In this document: piece after piece, positions 8,342-16,576 of the stretch
Numbering within the stretch: the stretch's first letter is position 1
How the letters are laid out: every line of letters begins with the position of its first letter
Assembly: GCF_030272695.1 (NCBI RefSeq)
Contig: NZ_JARFYN010000022.1
Location: forward strand, 31,988 to 95,987
Length of the DNA: 64,000 nt
Origin: Martinezella calliandrae
GTDB taxonomy: Bacteria > Pseudomonadota > Alphaproteobacteria > Rhizobiales > Rhizobiaceae
Direction of reading: 5' to 3'
Program-made: the position numbers and the translations under genes
Notes under the pieces: model-generated
Databases searched by the model: none
Seen by the model: only the letters and a program-made list of their open reading frames with translations
Told to the model about the DNA's origin: nothing

Positions 8342-8494
8342 CTATTTCTTATCCGCTGGCTTCTTTGTGACATGTCCCGGCGAAATCGGGTCGCTGGCGG
8401 GAAAGGTTTCCTCAAGCGCTTCCTCGAGATAGTCGTCTTGTTCCTTGATTTCTTTTTCGGTCAGTTCCGATTGCTTTTTCGTTTTCTCGCTCAT
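8342..8494 (-). CDS. Small 50-residue protein with ETFPASDP motif
   Basis: This is a short gene of 50 codons, highly charged. Its N-terminal half is Lys/Glu/Gln-rich (MSEKTKKQSELTEKEI...), followed by the motif LEEALEETFPASDPIS and a Lys-rich end. The EETFPASDP motif recurs in many small proteobacterial proteins of unknown function, which supports this being a real gene. A Shine-Dalgarno-like GGGAG lies 7 bases before the ATG. It is convergent with tRNA-His, whose 3' end is 122 bases away. There is no signal peptide or membrane segment. Function is unknown. Confidence 0.75.
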   Translation of the reverse strand: MSEKTKKQSELTEKEIKEQDDYLEEALEETFPASDPISPGHVTKKPADKK

Positions 8495-8725
8495 GGTGCA
8501 ACTCCCTTGGTGTTCTCAAATATCTAGAAGATCGCAGGTGCTTGTCCAGCGTCGGTCACCTGGAAGGCGCACCGCGCGCCTCTTGGGCGAACCGAAGACG
8601 TTCTTGGAACGCATTCCGCGACACCATCATGGCCGGGCCGCTGGGTGGCCGACAGGAATTCATGTGGAACCGCGCCTGCTCCCGACCGTTCCCCAAGATC
8701 AACAACAAAACGGAAGGAACTGCCC

Positions 8726-8995
8726 ATGTCCGTGCCACGCGACCCGATTCCAGAAAAGCCACCGATGCCCGGTCCCGGCTGGACACCGGAGCCGCCGATA
8801 GAGGAGCCGGATCCCGACAGGCTGCCGGACGAGATGCCCGTCCCCAATCCCGACGAGAACGAAGATCCGCCGAAGCATGCCTACGTCGGAGATAGCTTCA
8901 CAAAAACATCCGCCTTTCCTCGCTCACCAGCTCCTGCAAAAAGTCCGCGACAGTGCGCACCCGCACCAGATCGCGGGCGCTTTCGTGATAGATAG
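8726..8995 (+). CDS. Small proline-rich hypothetical protein
   Basis: The 89-codon frame has a good Shine-Dalgarno sequence (GGAAGGA) 6 bases before the ATG. Its first 55 residues are a Pro/Asp/Glu-rich low-complexity segment (PEKPPMPGPGWTPEPP, PDPDRLPDEMPVPNPDE) of a type found as small proteins in rhizobia. The last 33 residues lie antisense to the 3' end of the LysR gene (from 8898) and change to a Ser/Arg/Pro composition unlike the rest. The natural protein may have ended near residue 55 and lost its stop codon. Function unknown. Confidence 0.5.
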   Translation: MSVPRDPIPEKPPMPGPGWTPEPPIEEPDPDRLPDEMPVPNPDENEDPPKHAYVGDSFTKTSAFPRSPAPAKSPRQCAPAPDRGRFRDR

Positions 8996-9785
8996 TCCAA
9001 TAGGCGCGTTTGATCGAGATATCAGGCAGGATGCGGGTCAGCTCCGGAAATTGCAGGGCGATGTAGTCGTGCAGGATGCCGATACCGGCGCCGGAGCGCA
9101 CAGCCTCCGTCTGGCCGATGGCGGTGGAGATTTCGAACGACGCATCCCAGCTACGCATGATCTCGCCGGAGAAATTCAGCGAGGCGGTGAAGATCAGGTC
9201 TTCGACATAGCCGATGCGTGGATGCAATTTCAGCCCCTCGACGCTGTCGGGCAGGCCCGCCCGGTCGAGATAGGCCTTCGACGCGTAAAGGCCGAGCGTG
9301 TAGTCCGTCAGCTTGGACGAGACCAGGCGACCCTGTTCCGGACGTTCGAGGGTGATGGCGATATCGGCCTCGCGCTGGGATAGTGAGAAGGAGCGGGGCA
9401 CCGGCACGAGCTGGATGCGCAGTTCCGGATACCGCGCAATCAGCCGTCCCAAACGGGGCGCAAGGAAGGAGACGCCGAAACCATCGGGTGCGCCGATGCG
9501 CACCGTACCGGTAATGGCGCTGTCGAGATGGCCGACGCTTGCCTGGGCGCGCAGCATTTCCGTTTCCATGCGTTCGGCCGCATGCAGAAAGATCTCGCCC
9601 TCGGAGGTCAGGTCGCAGCCATTGGTCCGACGCACCAGCAGCCGCGTCTTCAGCCGCTCCTCCAGCGTCGTCACCCGCCGGGAGAGCGTCGCGTGGTTGA
9701 CACCAAGTCGTTTCGAGGCCGCAAGGATCTGTCCCGTGCGGGCGACGGCGAGGAACATGCGGACATCATCCCAATCCATATGCAC
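8898..9785 (-). CDS. LysR family transcriptional regulator, divergent from mmsA
   Basis: The 295-residue protein has an N-terminal winged helix (residues about 3-62: WDDVRMFLAVARTGQILAAS, then ATLSRRVTTLEERL) and a C-terminal substrate-binding domain. Translation may start at the GTG at 9785 or the ATG two codons later. It is divergent from mmsA, with an inverted repeat between the two genes, so it probably controls mmsA and itself. The inducer is unknown; a valine, inositol or propanoate catabolite would fit mmsA. Its 3' end overlaps the tail of the small proline-rich frame on the other strand. Confidence 0.9.
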   Translation of the reverse strand: MHMDWDDVRMFLAVARTGQILAASKRLGVNHATLSRRVTTLEERLKTRLLVRRTNGCDLTSEGEIFLHAAERMETEMLRAQASVGHLDSAITGTVRIGAPDGFGVSFLAPRLGRLIARYPELRIQLVPVPRSFSLSQREADIAITLERPEQGRLVSSKLTDYTLGLYASKAYLDRAGLPDSVEGLKLHPRIGYVEDLIFTASLNFSGEIMRSWDASFEISTAIGQTEAVRSGAGIGILHDYIALQFPELTRILPDISIKRAYWTIYHESARDLVRVRTVADFLQELVSEERRMFL

Positions 9786-9803
9786 ATCCAGGACTTTAAT
9801 TTC

Positions 9804-9842
9804 TGCACAACGGTTGCTTATAACAGCTCATTGATTTGTGCA
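9804..9842. promoter_or_regulatory. Inverted repeat in the LysR-mmsA intergenic region
   Basis: TGCACAA (9804-9810) and TTGTGCA (9836-9842) are exact inverted copies 25 bases apart, 19 bases from the LysR start and 50 from the mmsA ATG. They are plausible LysR operator half-sites; binding is inferred. Confidence 0.4.
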
Positions 9843-9891
9843 AATTGAAGTGCCATCCTGTATTCATTCCAGAAAGCGAGGAGGCAAATCC

Positions 9892-11388
9892 ATGCGTGAG
9901 ATCGGTCATTTCATCGGCGGTAAGCATGTCGCTGGCACCAGCGGCCGCACGAGCAACGTTTACAATCCGGCAACCGGCGAAGTTCAGGCAACGGTCGCGC
10001 TCGCCGATGTCGCCGACATCCGCGCCGCCGTCGAAAACGCCAAGGCCGCGCAGCCGAAATGGGCCGCCACCAATCCGCAGCGTCGCGCCCGCGTTTTCTT
10101 CAAGTTCGTTGAGCTTTTGAACCAGCATATGGACGAGTTGGCGACGATGCTCTCCAGGGAGCATGGCAAGACGGTCGAAGATTCCAAGGGCGATGTCATC
10201 CGCGGCTTGGAAGTCTGCGAATTCGTCTGCGGCATCCCGCACCTGCAGAAGGGTGAGTTCACTGAAGGCGCCGGCCCGGCGATCGACATGTATTCCATCC
10301 GCCAGCCGGTTGGTGTCGGCGCCGGCATCACGCCGTTCAATTTCCCGGCGATGATCCCGATGTGGATGTTCGCGCCGGCGATCGCCTGCGGCAACGCTTT
10401 CATCCTGAAGCCGTCCGAGCGCGATCCGTCTGTGCCGATCCGTCTTGCCGAACTGATGATCGAAGCCGGTCTGCCGGCAGGCATCCTCAACGTCGTCAAC
10501 GGTGACAAGGCCGCCGTCGACGCCATCCTGACCGATCCGGATATCGCTGCTGTTTCCTTCGTCGGTTCAACGCCGATCGCCCGCTACGTCTATGGCACGG
10601 CTGCGATGAACGGCAAGCGCGCCCAATGCTTTGGCGGCGCCAAGAACCACATGATCATCATGCCGGATGCCGACATGGATCAGGCCGTCAACGCCCTGAT
10701 GGGCGCGGGCTACGGTTCAGCTGGCGAGCGTTGCATGGCGATTTCCGTCGCCGTCCCAGTCGGTGAAGACACGGCCAATCGGCTGGTCGACAGGCTGGTT
10801 CCGAAGATCGAGTCGCTGCGCATCGGGCCTTACACAGATGACAAGGCCGATATGGGTCCGCTCGTCACCAAGGATGCCTATAACCGTGTCAACAGCCTGA
10901 TCGATCGCGGCGTCGACGAGGGCGCCAAGCTCGTCGTCGACGGTCGTGGCTTCAAGCTGCAAGGTTATGAGGACGGCTATTTCGTCGGCGGCAGCCTGTT
11001 CGACCATGTCAAACCCGACATGGATATCTACAAGACTGAAATCTTTGGGCCCGTTCTCTCGGTTGTCCGCGCCAAGAACTACGAAGAAGCGCTCGACCTG
11101 CCGATGAAGCATGAATACGGCAATGGCGTCGCGATCTATACCCGCGACGGCGATGCTGCCCGCGATTTCGCCTCGCGCATCAACATCGGCATGATCGGCG
11201 TCAATGTGCCGATCCCGGTTCCGCTCGCTTACCACTCCTTCGGCGGCTGGAAGTCGTCGAGCTTTGGCGATCTCAACCAGCACGGCACGGATTCGATAAA
11301 GTTCTGGACCCGCACCAAGACGATCACCGCCCGCTGGCCGTCCGGCATCAAGGATGGCGCCGAATTCGTCATGCCGACGATGAAGTGA
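9892..11388 (+). CDS. mmsA: CoA-acylating methylmalonate-semialdehyde dehydrogenase
   Basis: The 498-residue aldehyde dehydrogenase oxidises methylmalonate (or malonate) semialdehyde to propanoyl-CoA (or acetyl-CoA) with NAD and CoA. This serves valine, beta-alanine and inositol breakdown in the cytosol. The catalytic Cys281 lies in GSAGERCMAIS. The subfamily signature FGGAKNHMIIMPDADMDQA is present just before it, and GITPFNFPAMIPMWMFAPAI at about 145-164 is typical of MmsA/IolA. The ATG at 9892 is chosen because GAGGAGG precedes it by 7 bases; the frame extends upstream to 9838 without support. It is followed by a perfect terminator, so it is probably monocistronic and controlled by the divergent LysR. 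Confidence 0.95.
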   Translation: MREIGHFIGGKHVAGTSGRTSNVYNPATGEVQATVALADVADIRAAVENAKAAQPKWAATNPQRRARVFFKFVELLNQHMDELATMLSREHGKTVEDSKGDVIRGLEVCEFVCGIPHLQKGEFTEGAGPAIDMYSIRQPVGVGAGITPFNFPAMIPMWMFAPAIACGNAFILKPSERDPSVPIRLAELMIEAGLPAGILNVVNGDKAAVDAILTDPDIAAVSFVGSTPIARYVYGTAAMNGKRAQCFGGAKNHMIIMPDADMDQAVNALMGAGYGSAGERCMAISVAVPVGEDTANRLVDRLVPKIESLRIGPYTDDKADMGPLVTKDAYNRVNSLIDRGVDEGAKLVVDGRGFKLQGYEDGYFVGGSLFDHVKPDMDIYKTEIFGPVLSVVRAKNYEEALDLPMKHEYGNGVAIYTRDGDAARDFASRINIGMIGVNVPIPVPLAYHSFGGWKSSSFGDLNQHGTDSIKFWTRTKTITARWPSGIKDGAEFVMPTMK

Positions 11389-11413
11389 TGTCCGTCGATA
11401 CCGCCTGATACGC

Positions 11414-11449
11414 ACCGCCGCCCAATGCAGATTGGGCGGCGGTTTTTTG
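11414..11449 (+). terminator. Rho-independent terminator of mmsA
   Basis: A perfect 13-bp GC-rich stem (11414-11426 with 11431-11443) with a 4-base loop is followed by TTTTTTGT, 26 bases after the mmsA stop codon. Confidence 0.92.
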
Positions 11450-11532
11450 TTGCGGTTATTTCCTGCGGAGTCATCTTGCCGGAGGGTGCGTTTTGTTTTA
11501 GAACAAAACGAGAACAACTGGAGGACGGTGCG

Positions 11533-11877
11533 ATGTCCGCGACCTATCAGATCGACTATCTCGAATTTCCATCGACCGACGGGTTGAAGACCCGGCGCTT
11601 TTTCGAGGAAGCCTTCGAATGGAGCTTCGTCAGCTATGGGCCGACCTATCATGCCATCGAGGCCGCCGGCATCGACGCCGGCATCCAGGGCAACGCCGCA
11701 GAGGCCACCGACGCGCCGCTTCCCGTCGTGCGCACGACGGATCTTGAAGCGGCTCAGCGCGCCGTCGAACTCGCCGGCGGCGTCGTCACCCGCCCCGCCT
11801 TCAACTTCCCGGGCGGTCGGCGCTTTCATTTCCGTGAGCCTGGCGGCTGCGAGATGGCGGTCTGGGTTTCGGCATGA
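11533..11877 (+). CDS. VOC (glyoxalase/bleomycin-resistance) family protein
   Basis: The 114-residue protein has the beta-alpha-beta-beta-beta repeats of the vicinal oxygen chelate fold. It starts with IDYLEFPSTDGLKTRRFFEEAFEW (two parts around residues 7-30) and ends in FHFREPGGCEMAVW, where the Glu is the usual metal or structural position. The ATG at 11533 is preceded by GGAGG at 9 bases. It is a single-domain protein of unknown substrate. It is separated from mmsA by a terminator, so it is likely transcribed alone. Confidence 0.82.
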   Translation: MSATYQIDYLEFPSTDGLKTRRFFEEAFEWSFVSYGPTYHAIEAAGIDAGIQGNAAEATDAPLPVVRTTDLEAAQRAVELAGGVVTRPAFNFPGGRRFHFREPGGCEMAVWVSA

Positions 11878-12064
11878 CTCTCGCTGCAAGCGGCTTATCG
11901 GAATCGGCGATCATTCCGGTACCAGCATGCTGTCGACCCATCTGGCACGCCGGAACGCAAACGCGCTATCCTCGATTGCGCCAGGAAGCCGCGGACGGGG
12001 CGGGGAGCGACCGATACGTATTTGCCGAATCCCGACTGACGGCCGACACTCCATCAGAATAACG

Positions 12065-12079
12065 TGAATGTGATTTTCA
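12065..12079. promoter_or_regulatory. Candidate iron-responsive operator (TGA-N9-TCA) upstream of rirA
   Basis: TGA at 12065-12067 and TCA at 12077-12079 are separated by exactly 9 bases, matching the IRO core linked to RirA. The site is 10 bases upstream of the rirA -35 box, suggesting autoregulation. Six fixed bases can occur by chance. Confidence 0.4.
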
Positions 12080-12089
12080 TCTTTTGGAA

Positions 12090-12118
12090 TTGTTCAAAAC
12101 TACGAAAGGCACTATATA
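12090..12118 (+). promoter_or_regulatory. Promoter of rirA
   Basis: TTGTTC (12090-12095), a 17-base spacer and TATATA (12113-12118) lie 43 bases before the rirA ATG, which has AGGAGA as ribosome-binding site. Confidence 0.6.
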
Positions 12119-12161
12119 GCAGTCGGACCGTCCTATGCGGCCTTGATTCCAGGAGATCGGC

Positions 12162-12650
12162 ATGCGCTTGACCAAGCAGACCAACTACGCAGTGCGCATG
12201 CTCATGTATTGCGCCGCCAATGAAGGCCACTTGAGTCGTATCCCGGAAATCGCCAAAGCTTATGGTGTTTCCGAGCTGTTTTTGTTCAAAATCTTGCAGC
12301 CGCTGACCAAGGCCGGTCTCGTAGAAACCGTGCGTGGCCGCAATGGCGGCGTGCGTCTCGGCAAGCCGGCGACCGATATCAGCCTGTTCGACGTTGTCCG
12401 GGTGACCGAAGATAGTTTCGCGATGGCCGAATGCTTCGAGGAAGGTGTCGTCGAATGTCCGCTGGTCGATAGCTGTGGTTTGAATTCGGCGCTACGCAAG
12501 GCGCTCAATGCCTTTTTCGACGTGCTAATGGAATATTCGATCGACGACCTCGTCAAGGCCCGTCCGCAGATCAATTTCCTGCTCGGTCTGACAGATGACG
12601 ATCACAGGGCGATTGCCAAGAAGCCTGCGATCGCAGCGCCGGCAGCCTGA
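12162..12650 (+). CDS. rirA: Rhizobial iron regulator RirA (Rrf2 family)
   Basis: The 162-residue Rrf2-type repressor starts with the family motif MRLTKQTNYAVRMLMYCA and has a winged helix with VRGRNGGVRLGKPA as the wing. Cys91, Cys99 and Cys105 are the three conserved cysteines that bind its Fe-S cluster. RirA represses iron uptake genes when iron is plentiful and senses iron and oxygen through the cluster. The sequence closely follows known rhizobial RirA (for example SELFLFKILQPL and DLVKARPQINFLLG). A candidate IRO lies upstream. No iron-uptake genes adjoin it in this window. Confidence 0.95.
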   Translation: MRLTKQTNYAVRMLMYCAANEGHLSRIPEIAKAYGVSELFLFKILQPLTKAGLVETVRGRNGGVRLGKPATDISLFDVVRVTEDSFAMAECFEEGVVECPLVDSCGLNSALRKALNAFFDVLMEYSIDDLVKARPQINFLLGLTDDDHRAIAKKPAIAAPAA

Positions 12651-12672
12651 CCCTAAATATGCGCAGTTTTCC

Positions 12673-12705
12673 ATCCGCGGTCGCTTGAAGCGTCCGCGGA
12701 TTTTT
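12673..12705 (+). terminator. Rho-independent terminator of rirA
   Basis: A 13-bp stem with one mismatch (12673-12685 with 12689-12701) and a 3-base loop is followed by TTTTTG, 23 bases after the stop codon. Confidence 0.88.
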
Positions 12706-12837
12706 GTTTGTAACGTGAGGTAGTCCTGCGGCAAGCTAATAGTATTTTCGAAGAGGTAAGGGTAAAATTATCCCAATTGCGTCTAAAAGGGACGCGATTT
12801 CGATAGAATGTTACCAATCCAGGACCATTTTTGTCTG

Positions 12838-12871
12838 AAAATTTCCAAACTCCAAAATTTGGAAAAATTTT
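12838..12871. promoter_or_regulatory. AT-rich inverted repeat in the dppA leader region
   Basis: AAAATTTCCAAA and TTTGGAAAAATTTT form an imperfect inverted repeat containing the smaller palindrome CCAAAATTTGG. It lies 113-146 bases before the dppA ATG in a 333-base gap that holds no gene. It could be an operator or part of a structured leader. The rest of the gap (12706-12983) shows nothing I recognise. Confidence 0.35.
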
Positions 12872-12983
12872 AGGCGGCGCGTGTTGCTTTCACACATTAA
12901 ATAGCGTTCCATCGGCGCGATCCGGATGGGAACCTATGGGGAACCACGGTTTCAAAAGAAGAACAAACCTGGGAAACGATATC

Positions 12984-14579
12984 ATGAAAAAGATCTCTGT
13001 CCTGTTGGCAGTGACTGCCTTGACTTCGGTCATGGCAACGTCCGCCTGGTCCAAAACGCTTGTTTATTGCTCGGAGGGTTCGCCGGAAGGTTTCGATCCG
13101 GGAATTTATACCGCCGGCACCACCTTCGATGCCTCTTCGCGTACGGTCTACAGCCGCCTCGTCGAGTTCAAGCACGGCAGCACCGAAGTTGAGCCGGGTC
13201 TCGCCGAAAGCTGGACCGTTTCCCCCGACGGCAAAGAATACACCTTCAAGCTCCGCAAGGGCGTGAAGTTCCAGACCACCGATTACTTCACCCCGACGCG
13301 CGATCTCAATGCTGACGACGTTGTCTTCTCGTTCAACCGCCAGCTCAAGGAAGACAGCCCGTGGGCCAAGTATGTCGCCGGCGGCTCCTATGAATATGCA
13401 GCAGGCATGGGCTTCCCGACCCTCATCAAGTCGGTCGACAAAGTCGATGATCTCACGGTCAAGTTCGTACTGAACCATCCGGAAGCACCGTTCATCGCAG
13501 ACCTCGCCATGGACTTTGCGTCGATCCTGTCAAAGGAATATGCCGACAAGCTGCAGGCAGACGGCAAGCTGGAACAGATGAACCAGCAGCCGCTCGGCAC
13601 TGGTCCGTTCACCTTTGTCGCCTATCAGCCCGACGCCGTCATTCGCTACAAGGCGAATGAAACCTACTTCAAAGGCAAGGAAAAGATCGACGATCTCGTC
13701 TTCGCGATCACGCCAGACGCATCGGTTCGTGCGCAGAAGCTGAAGTCCGGCGAATGCCAGATCATGCCTTATCCGAATGCCGCCGACATCAAGGATCTCC
13801 AGACCAACAAGAGCCTGAAGGTTCTCGAGCAGCCGGGCCTGAACGTCTCTTATCTCGCCTACAACACGCTGACCCCTCCCTTCGACAAGGCCGAGGTGCG
13901 CCGGGCGCTGAATATGGCCGTGGATAAGCGGGCGATCGTAGACGCTGTCTTCCAGGGTTCGGGCTCCGTTGCCACCAACCCGATCCCGCCGACCATGTGG
14001 TCCTACAACAAGGACATCAAGGACGACGCTTTCAATCCGGAAGAAGCCAAGAAGATGCTCGAAAAGGCTGGCGTCAAGGATCTCAGCATGAAGATCTGGG
14101 CGATGCCGGTTTCGCGTCCGTACATGTTGAACGCACGCCGCGCCGCCGAGCTGATGCAGGCTGACCTTGCCAAGATTGGCGTAAAGGTCGAGATCGTCAC
14201 CTATGACTGGGCCCAGTATCTAAAGCTTTCCTCCGCCAAGGACCGCGATGGCGCGGCCATCCTCGGCTGGACCGGCGACAATGGCGACCCGGACAACTTC
14301 CTTGACACGCTGCTCGGCTGCGACGCAGTCGGCGGTAACAACCGCGCTCAGTGGTGCAACAAGGAATTCAACGATCTCGTGAAGAAGGCCAAGCAGACTG
14401 CCGACGTCAAGGAGCGTACCAAGCTCTATGAACAGGCACAGGTCGTCTTCAAGCGCGAAGCTCCGTGGATGACCATCGACCATTCCGAGGAGTTCGTTCC
14501 GATGAGCGCCAAGGTTTCTGGCTATGTGCAGGATCCGGTCGGTGTTCACCGCTTCGATGGCGTTGATATCGCCGAATAA
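12984..14579 (+). CDS. dppA: Dipeptide ABC transporter substrate-binding protein
   Basis: The 531-residue periplasmic SBP (family 5, DppA/OppA) has a signal peptide of about 23 residues (MKKISVLLAVTALTSVMATS...). The mature start KTLVYCSEGSPEGFDPGIYTA is strongly DppA-like, and EPGLAESWTVSPDGKEYTFKL is the family signature. The ATG at 12984 is chosen over upstream frame extension because the signal peptide starts there. It captures di- and tripeptides for import by the permease and ATPases encoded downstream. DppA proteins of some bacteria also bind haem or aminolevulinate; this cannot be judged here. It is the first gene of dppABCDF. Confidence 0.94.
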   Translation: MKKISVLLAVTALTSVMATSAWSKTLVYCSEGSPEGFDPGIYTAGTTFDASSRTVYSRLVEFKHGSTEVEPGLAESWTVSPDGKEYTFKLRKGVKFQTTDYFTPTRDLNADDVVFSFNRQLKEDSPWAKYVAGGSYEYAAGMGFPTLIKSVDKVDDLTVKFVLNHPEAPFIADLAMDFASILSKEYADKLQADGKLEQMNQQPLGTGPFTFVAYQPDAVIRYKANETYFKGKEKIDDLVFAITPDASVRAQKLKSGECQIMPYPNAADIKDLQTNKSLKVLEQPGLNVSYLAYNTLTPPFDKAEVRRALNMAVDKRAIVDAVFQGSGSVATNPIPPTMWSYNKDIKDDAFNPEEAKKMLEKAGVKDLSMKIWAMPVSRPYMLNARRAAELMQADLAKIGVKVEIVTYDWAQYLKLSSAKDRDGAAILGWTGDNGDPDNFLDTLLGCDAVGGNNRAQWCNKEFNDLVKKAKQTADVKERTKLYEQAQVVFKREAPWMTIDHSEEFVPMSAKVSGYVQDPVGVHRFDGVDIAE

Positions 14580-14618
14580 CGGACACATTCTGAAATACCC
14601 GGGCGAAAGCCGGGTGAA

Positions 14619-14649
14619 CCGGCGGTCAGGCAATATGCCTGACCGCCGG
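14619..14649 (+). terminator. Strong hairpin between dppA and dppB (partial terminator or mRNA stabiliser)
   Basis: A perfect 13-bp stem (14619-14631 with 14637-14649) with a 5-base loop sits 40 bases after dppA and 20 before dppB. No T-run follows. Such hairpins after binding-protein genes usually allow higher SBP than permease expression; this is inference. A smaller hairpin CCCGG...CCGGG precedes it. Confidence 0.6.
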
Positions 14650-14668
14650 AAAACTTTGGACATCTGCC

Positions 14669-15673
14669 ATGTTGCGCTTTCTTTTCAGCCGCCTCGCGGT
14701 GCTGATCCCGACCTTTCTCGGCGTTTCGATCGTCGCTTTCTCTTTCATCCGCCTGCTTCCGGGCGATCCCGTCATGCTGTTGTCGGGCGAGCGCGTCATG
14801 TCGCCGGAACGCCATGCCCAGATCTCCCATGATCTCGGCTATGACCAGCCGCTGATCGTGCAATACGGCCACTACGTTTGGAACGCACTGCACGGCGACC
14901 TCGGGACGTCGATCACTACTAAGCGCGACGTCTTGACCGACTTCCTGACCTTCTTCCCGGCGACGCTGGAACTGTCGATCTGCGCCATGATCCTGGCGGT
15001 CTGTCTTGGCATCCCGGCCGGCGTTTTTGCTGCCGTCAAGCGCGGCACATGGTTCGATCAGAGCGTGATGGGTGTTGCGCTTGTCGGCTACTCCATGCCG
15101 ATCTTCTGGTGGGGCCTGCTGCTGATCATCGTCTTCAATGGCTATCTGCATTGGACGCCGGTTTCAGGCCGCATCGGGCTCATCTATTTCTTCAAGCCGG
15201 TTACCGGCTTCATGCTGATCGACAGTCTCCTGTCCGGCCAGAAGGGGGCCTTCGCGTCCGCCCTCAATTCCCTGATCCTGCCGACCGTCGTGCTTGGCAC
15301 CATTCCGCTTGCCGTCATCGCGCGGCAGACGCGCTCGGCCATGCTGGAAGTTCTCGGCGAGGATTATGTCCGCACCGCCCGCTCCAAAGGCCTTGCGCCG
15401 CTGCGCGTTGTCTCCGTGCACGCGCTGCGTAATGCCATGATCCCGGTGGTCACCACCATCGGCCTGCAGGTCGGCGTGCTGCTCGGCGGCGCCATCCTGA
15501 CGGAAAGCATCTTTTCCTGGCCAGGCATCGGAAAATGGATGATCGACGCTGTCTTCAAGCGCGATTATCCTGTGGTGCAGGGTGGTCTGCTGCTGATCGC
15601 GGGAATCGTCATGCTCGTCAATCTCGCCGTCGACTTGCTTTACGGCTTCATCAATCCACGCATTCGTCATTAG
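14669..15673 (+). CDS. dppB: Dipeptide ABC transporter permease DppB
   Basis: The 334-residue inner-membrane permease begins MLRFLFSRLAVLIPTFLGVS, with about six transmembrane helices. The C-terminal EAA loop (about 210-230) reads TARSKGLAPLRVVSVHALRNA, the ATPase docking motif of peptide permeases. It pairs with DppC to form the channel. The typical RLLPGDPV motif follows the first helix. It lies 89 bases after dppA, with a hairpin between them. Confidence 0.95.
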   Translation: MLRFLFSRLAVLIPTFLGVSIVAFSFIRLLPGDPVMLLSGERVMSPERHAQISHDLGYDQPLIVQYGHYVWNALHGDLGTSITTKRDVLTDFLTFFPATLELSICAMILAVCLGIPAGVFAAVKRGTWFDQSVMGVALVGYSMPIFWWGLLLIIVFNGYLHWTPVSGRIGLIYFFKPVTGFMLIDSLLSGQKGAFASALNSLILPTVVLGTIPLAVIARQTRSAMLEVLGEDYVRTARSKGLAPLRVVSVHALRNAMIPVVTTIGLQVGVLLGGAILTESIFSWPGIGKWMIDAVFKRDYPVVQGGLLLIAGIVMLVNLAVDLLYGFINPRIRH

Positions 15674-15682
15674 GAGCGGCCC

Positions 15683-16576
15683 ATGAGCACGGTAAGTCTC
15701 AAATCCGACCGCCCCTCCGCTTTTGCGGAGTTTTGGTACTATTTCTCGCGCAACAAGGGCGCCGTCATCGGGCTGGCGATCTTCCTCTTCGTTCTGTTCC
15801 TGGCGATCTTCGCAAGCTTGGTCGCCCCGCATGATCCGGACGCCGCCTTTGGCAGCGCCATGCAACGCCTGCCGCCCGCCTGGGCCGAAGGCAGCAACAG
15901 CAGCTTTCTCCTCGGTACCGACGCCAATGGCCGCGACCTTCTTTCGCGTCTGATCTATGGAACGCGATTCTCGCTGTTCATCGGCCTGGTGGTTGCCTCG
16001 CTTTCGGCGCTGGCCGGTGTCCTGATCGGCCTCGTCGCTGGTTATGTCCGCGGCCGAACCGATACGATCATCATGCGTATCATGGACATCATCCTTGCCG
16101 TCCCCTCGCTGCTTTTGGCTCTCGTGCTGGTGGCGATTCTGGGGCCTGGCCTGACCAACGCCATGATCGCGATCTCCATCGTCAATCAGCCGCATTTCGT
16201 CCGGCTGACACGTGCTTCGGTCTTAGCCGAGCGGGACAAGGAATATGTCATCGCCTCGCGCGTTTCCGGCGCCGGGCCGCTTCGCCTGATGTTCAAGACC
16301 ATCCTGCCGAATTGCCTGGGGCCGCTCATCGTGCAGGCGACGCTCGCCTTCTCGGCGGCGATCCTTGACGCAGCTGCGCTCGGCTTTCTCGGCCAGGGGG
16401 CGCAGCCGCCGACCCCGGAATGGGGCACGATGCTCGCGGATTCGCGCGAATTCTTCCAGAGCAACCCTTGGCTCGTCACTTTTCCCGGTCTCTGCATCCT
16501 GATCACGGTTCTCGCCATAAATCTGATGGGCGACGGTCTGCGCGATGCCTTCGACCCGAAGCTGAAGAGGTCGTAA
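15683..16576 (+). CDS. dppC: Dipeptide ABC transporter permease DppC
   Basis: The 297-residue permease starts with a short cytosolic segment and the helix GAVIGLAIFLFVLFLAIFASL. LLGTDANGRDLLSRLIYGTR (about 76-95) is the conserved DppC/OppC periplasmic segment, and the EAA loop ASRVSGAGPLRLMFKTILPN is near residues 195-214. It has five or six helices. It follows dppB by 9 bases and overlaps dppD by one base, so it is translationally linked. Confidence 0.95.
   Translation: MSTVSLKSDRPSAFAEFWYYFSRNKGAVIGLAIFLFVLFLAIFASLVAPHDPDAAFGSAMQRLPPAWAEGSNSSFLLGTDANGRDLLSRLIYGTRFSLFIGLVVASLSALAGVLIGLVAGYVRGRTDTIIMRIMDIILAVPSLLLALVLVAILGPGLTNAMIAISIVNQPHFVRLTRASVLAERDKEYVIASRVSGAGPLRLMFKTILPNCLGPLIVQATLAFSAAILDAAALGFLGQGAQPPTPEWGTMLADSREFFQSNPWLVTFPGLCILITVLAINLMGDGLRDAFDPKLKRS

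Noticed and set aside
8005..8415. 136-codon minus-strand frame across tRNA-His
   Set aside because: The frame runs through the complement of a complete tRNA gene and overlaps the better supported 50-residue gene.
10717..11889. 390-codon minus-strand frame antisense to mmsA
   Set aside because: mmsA has catalytic and family motifs plus a terminator; the antisense frame mirrors codon bias and has no ribosome-binding site or motif.
15164..16195. 343-codon minus-strand frame antisense to dppB/dppC
   Set aside because: It covers two intact permease genes, is Asp/Gly/His-rich, and shows no family features.
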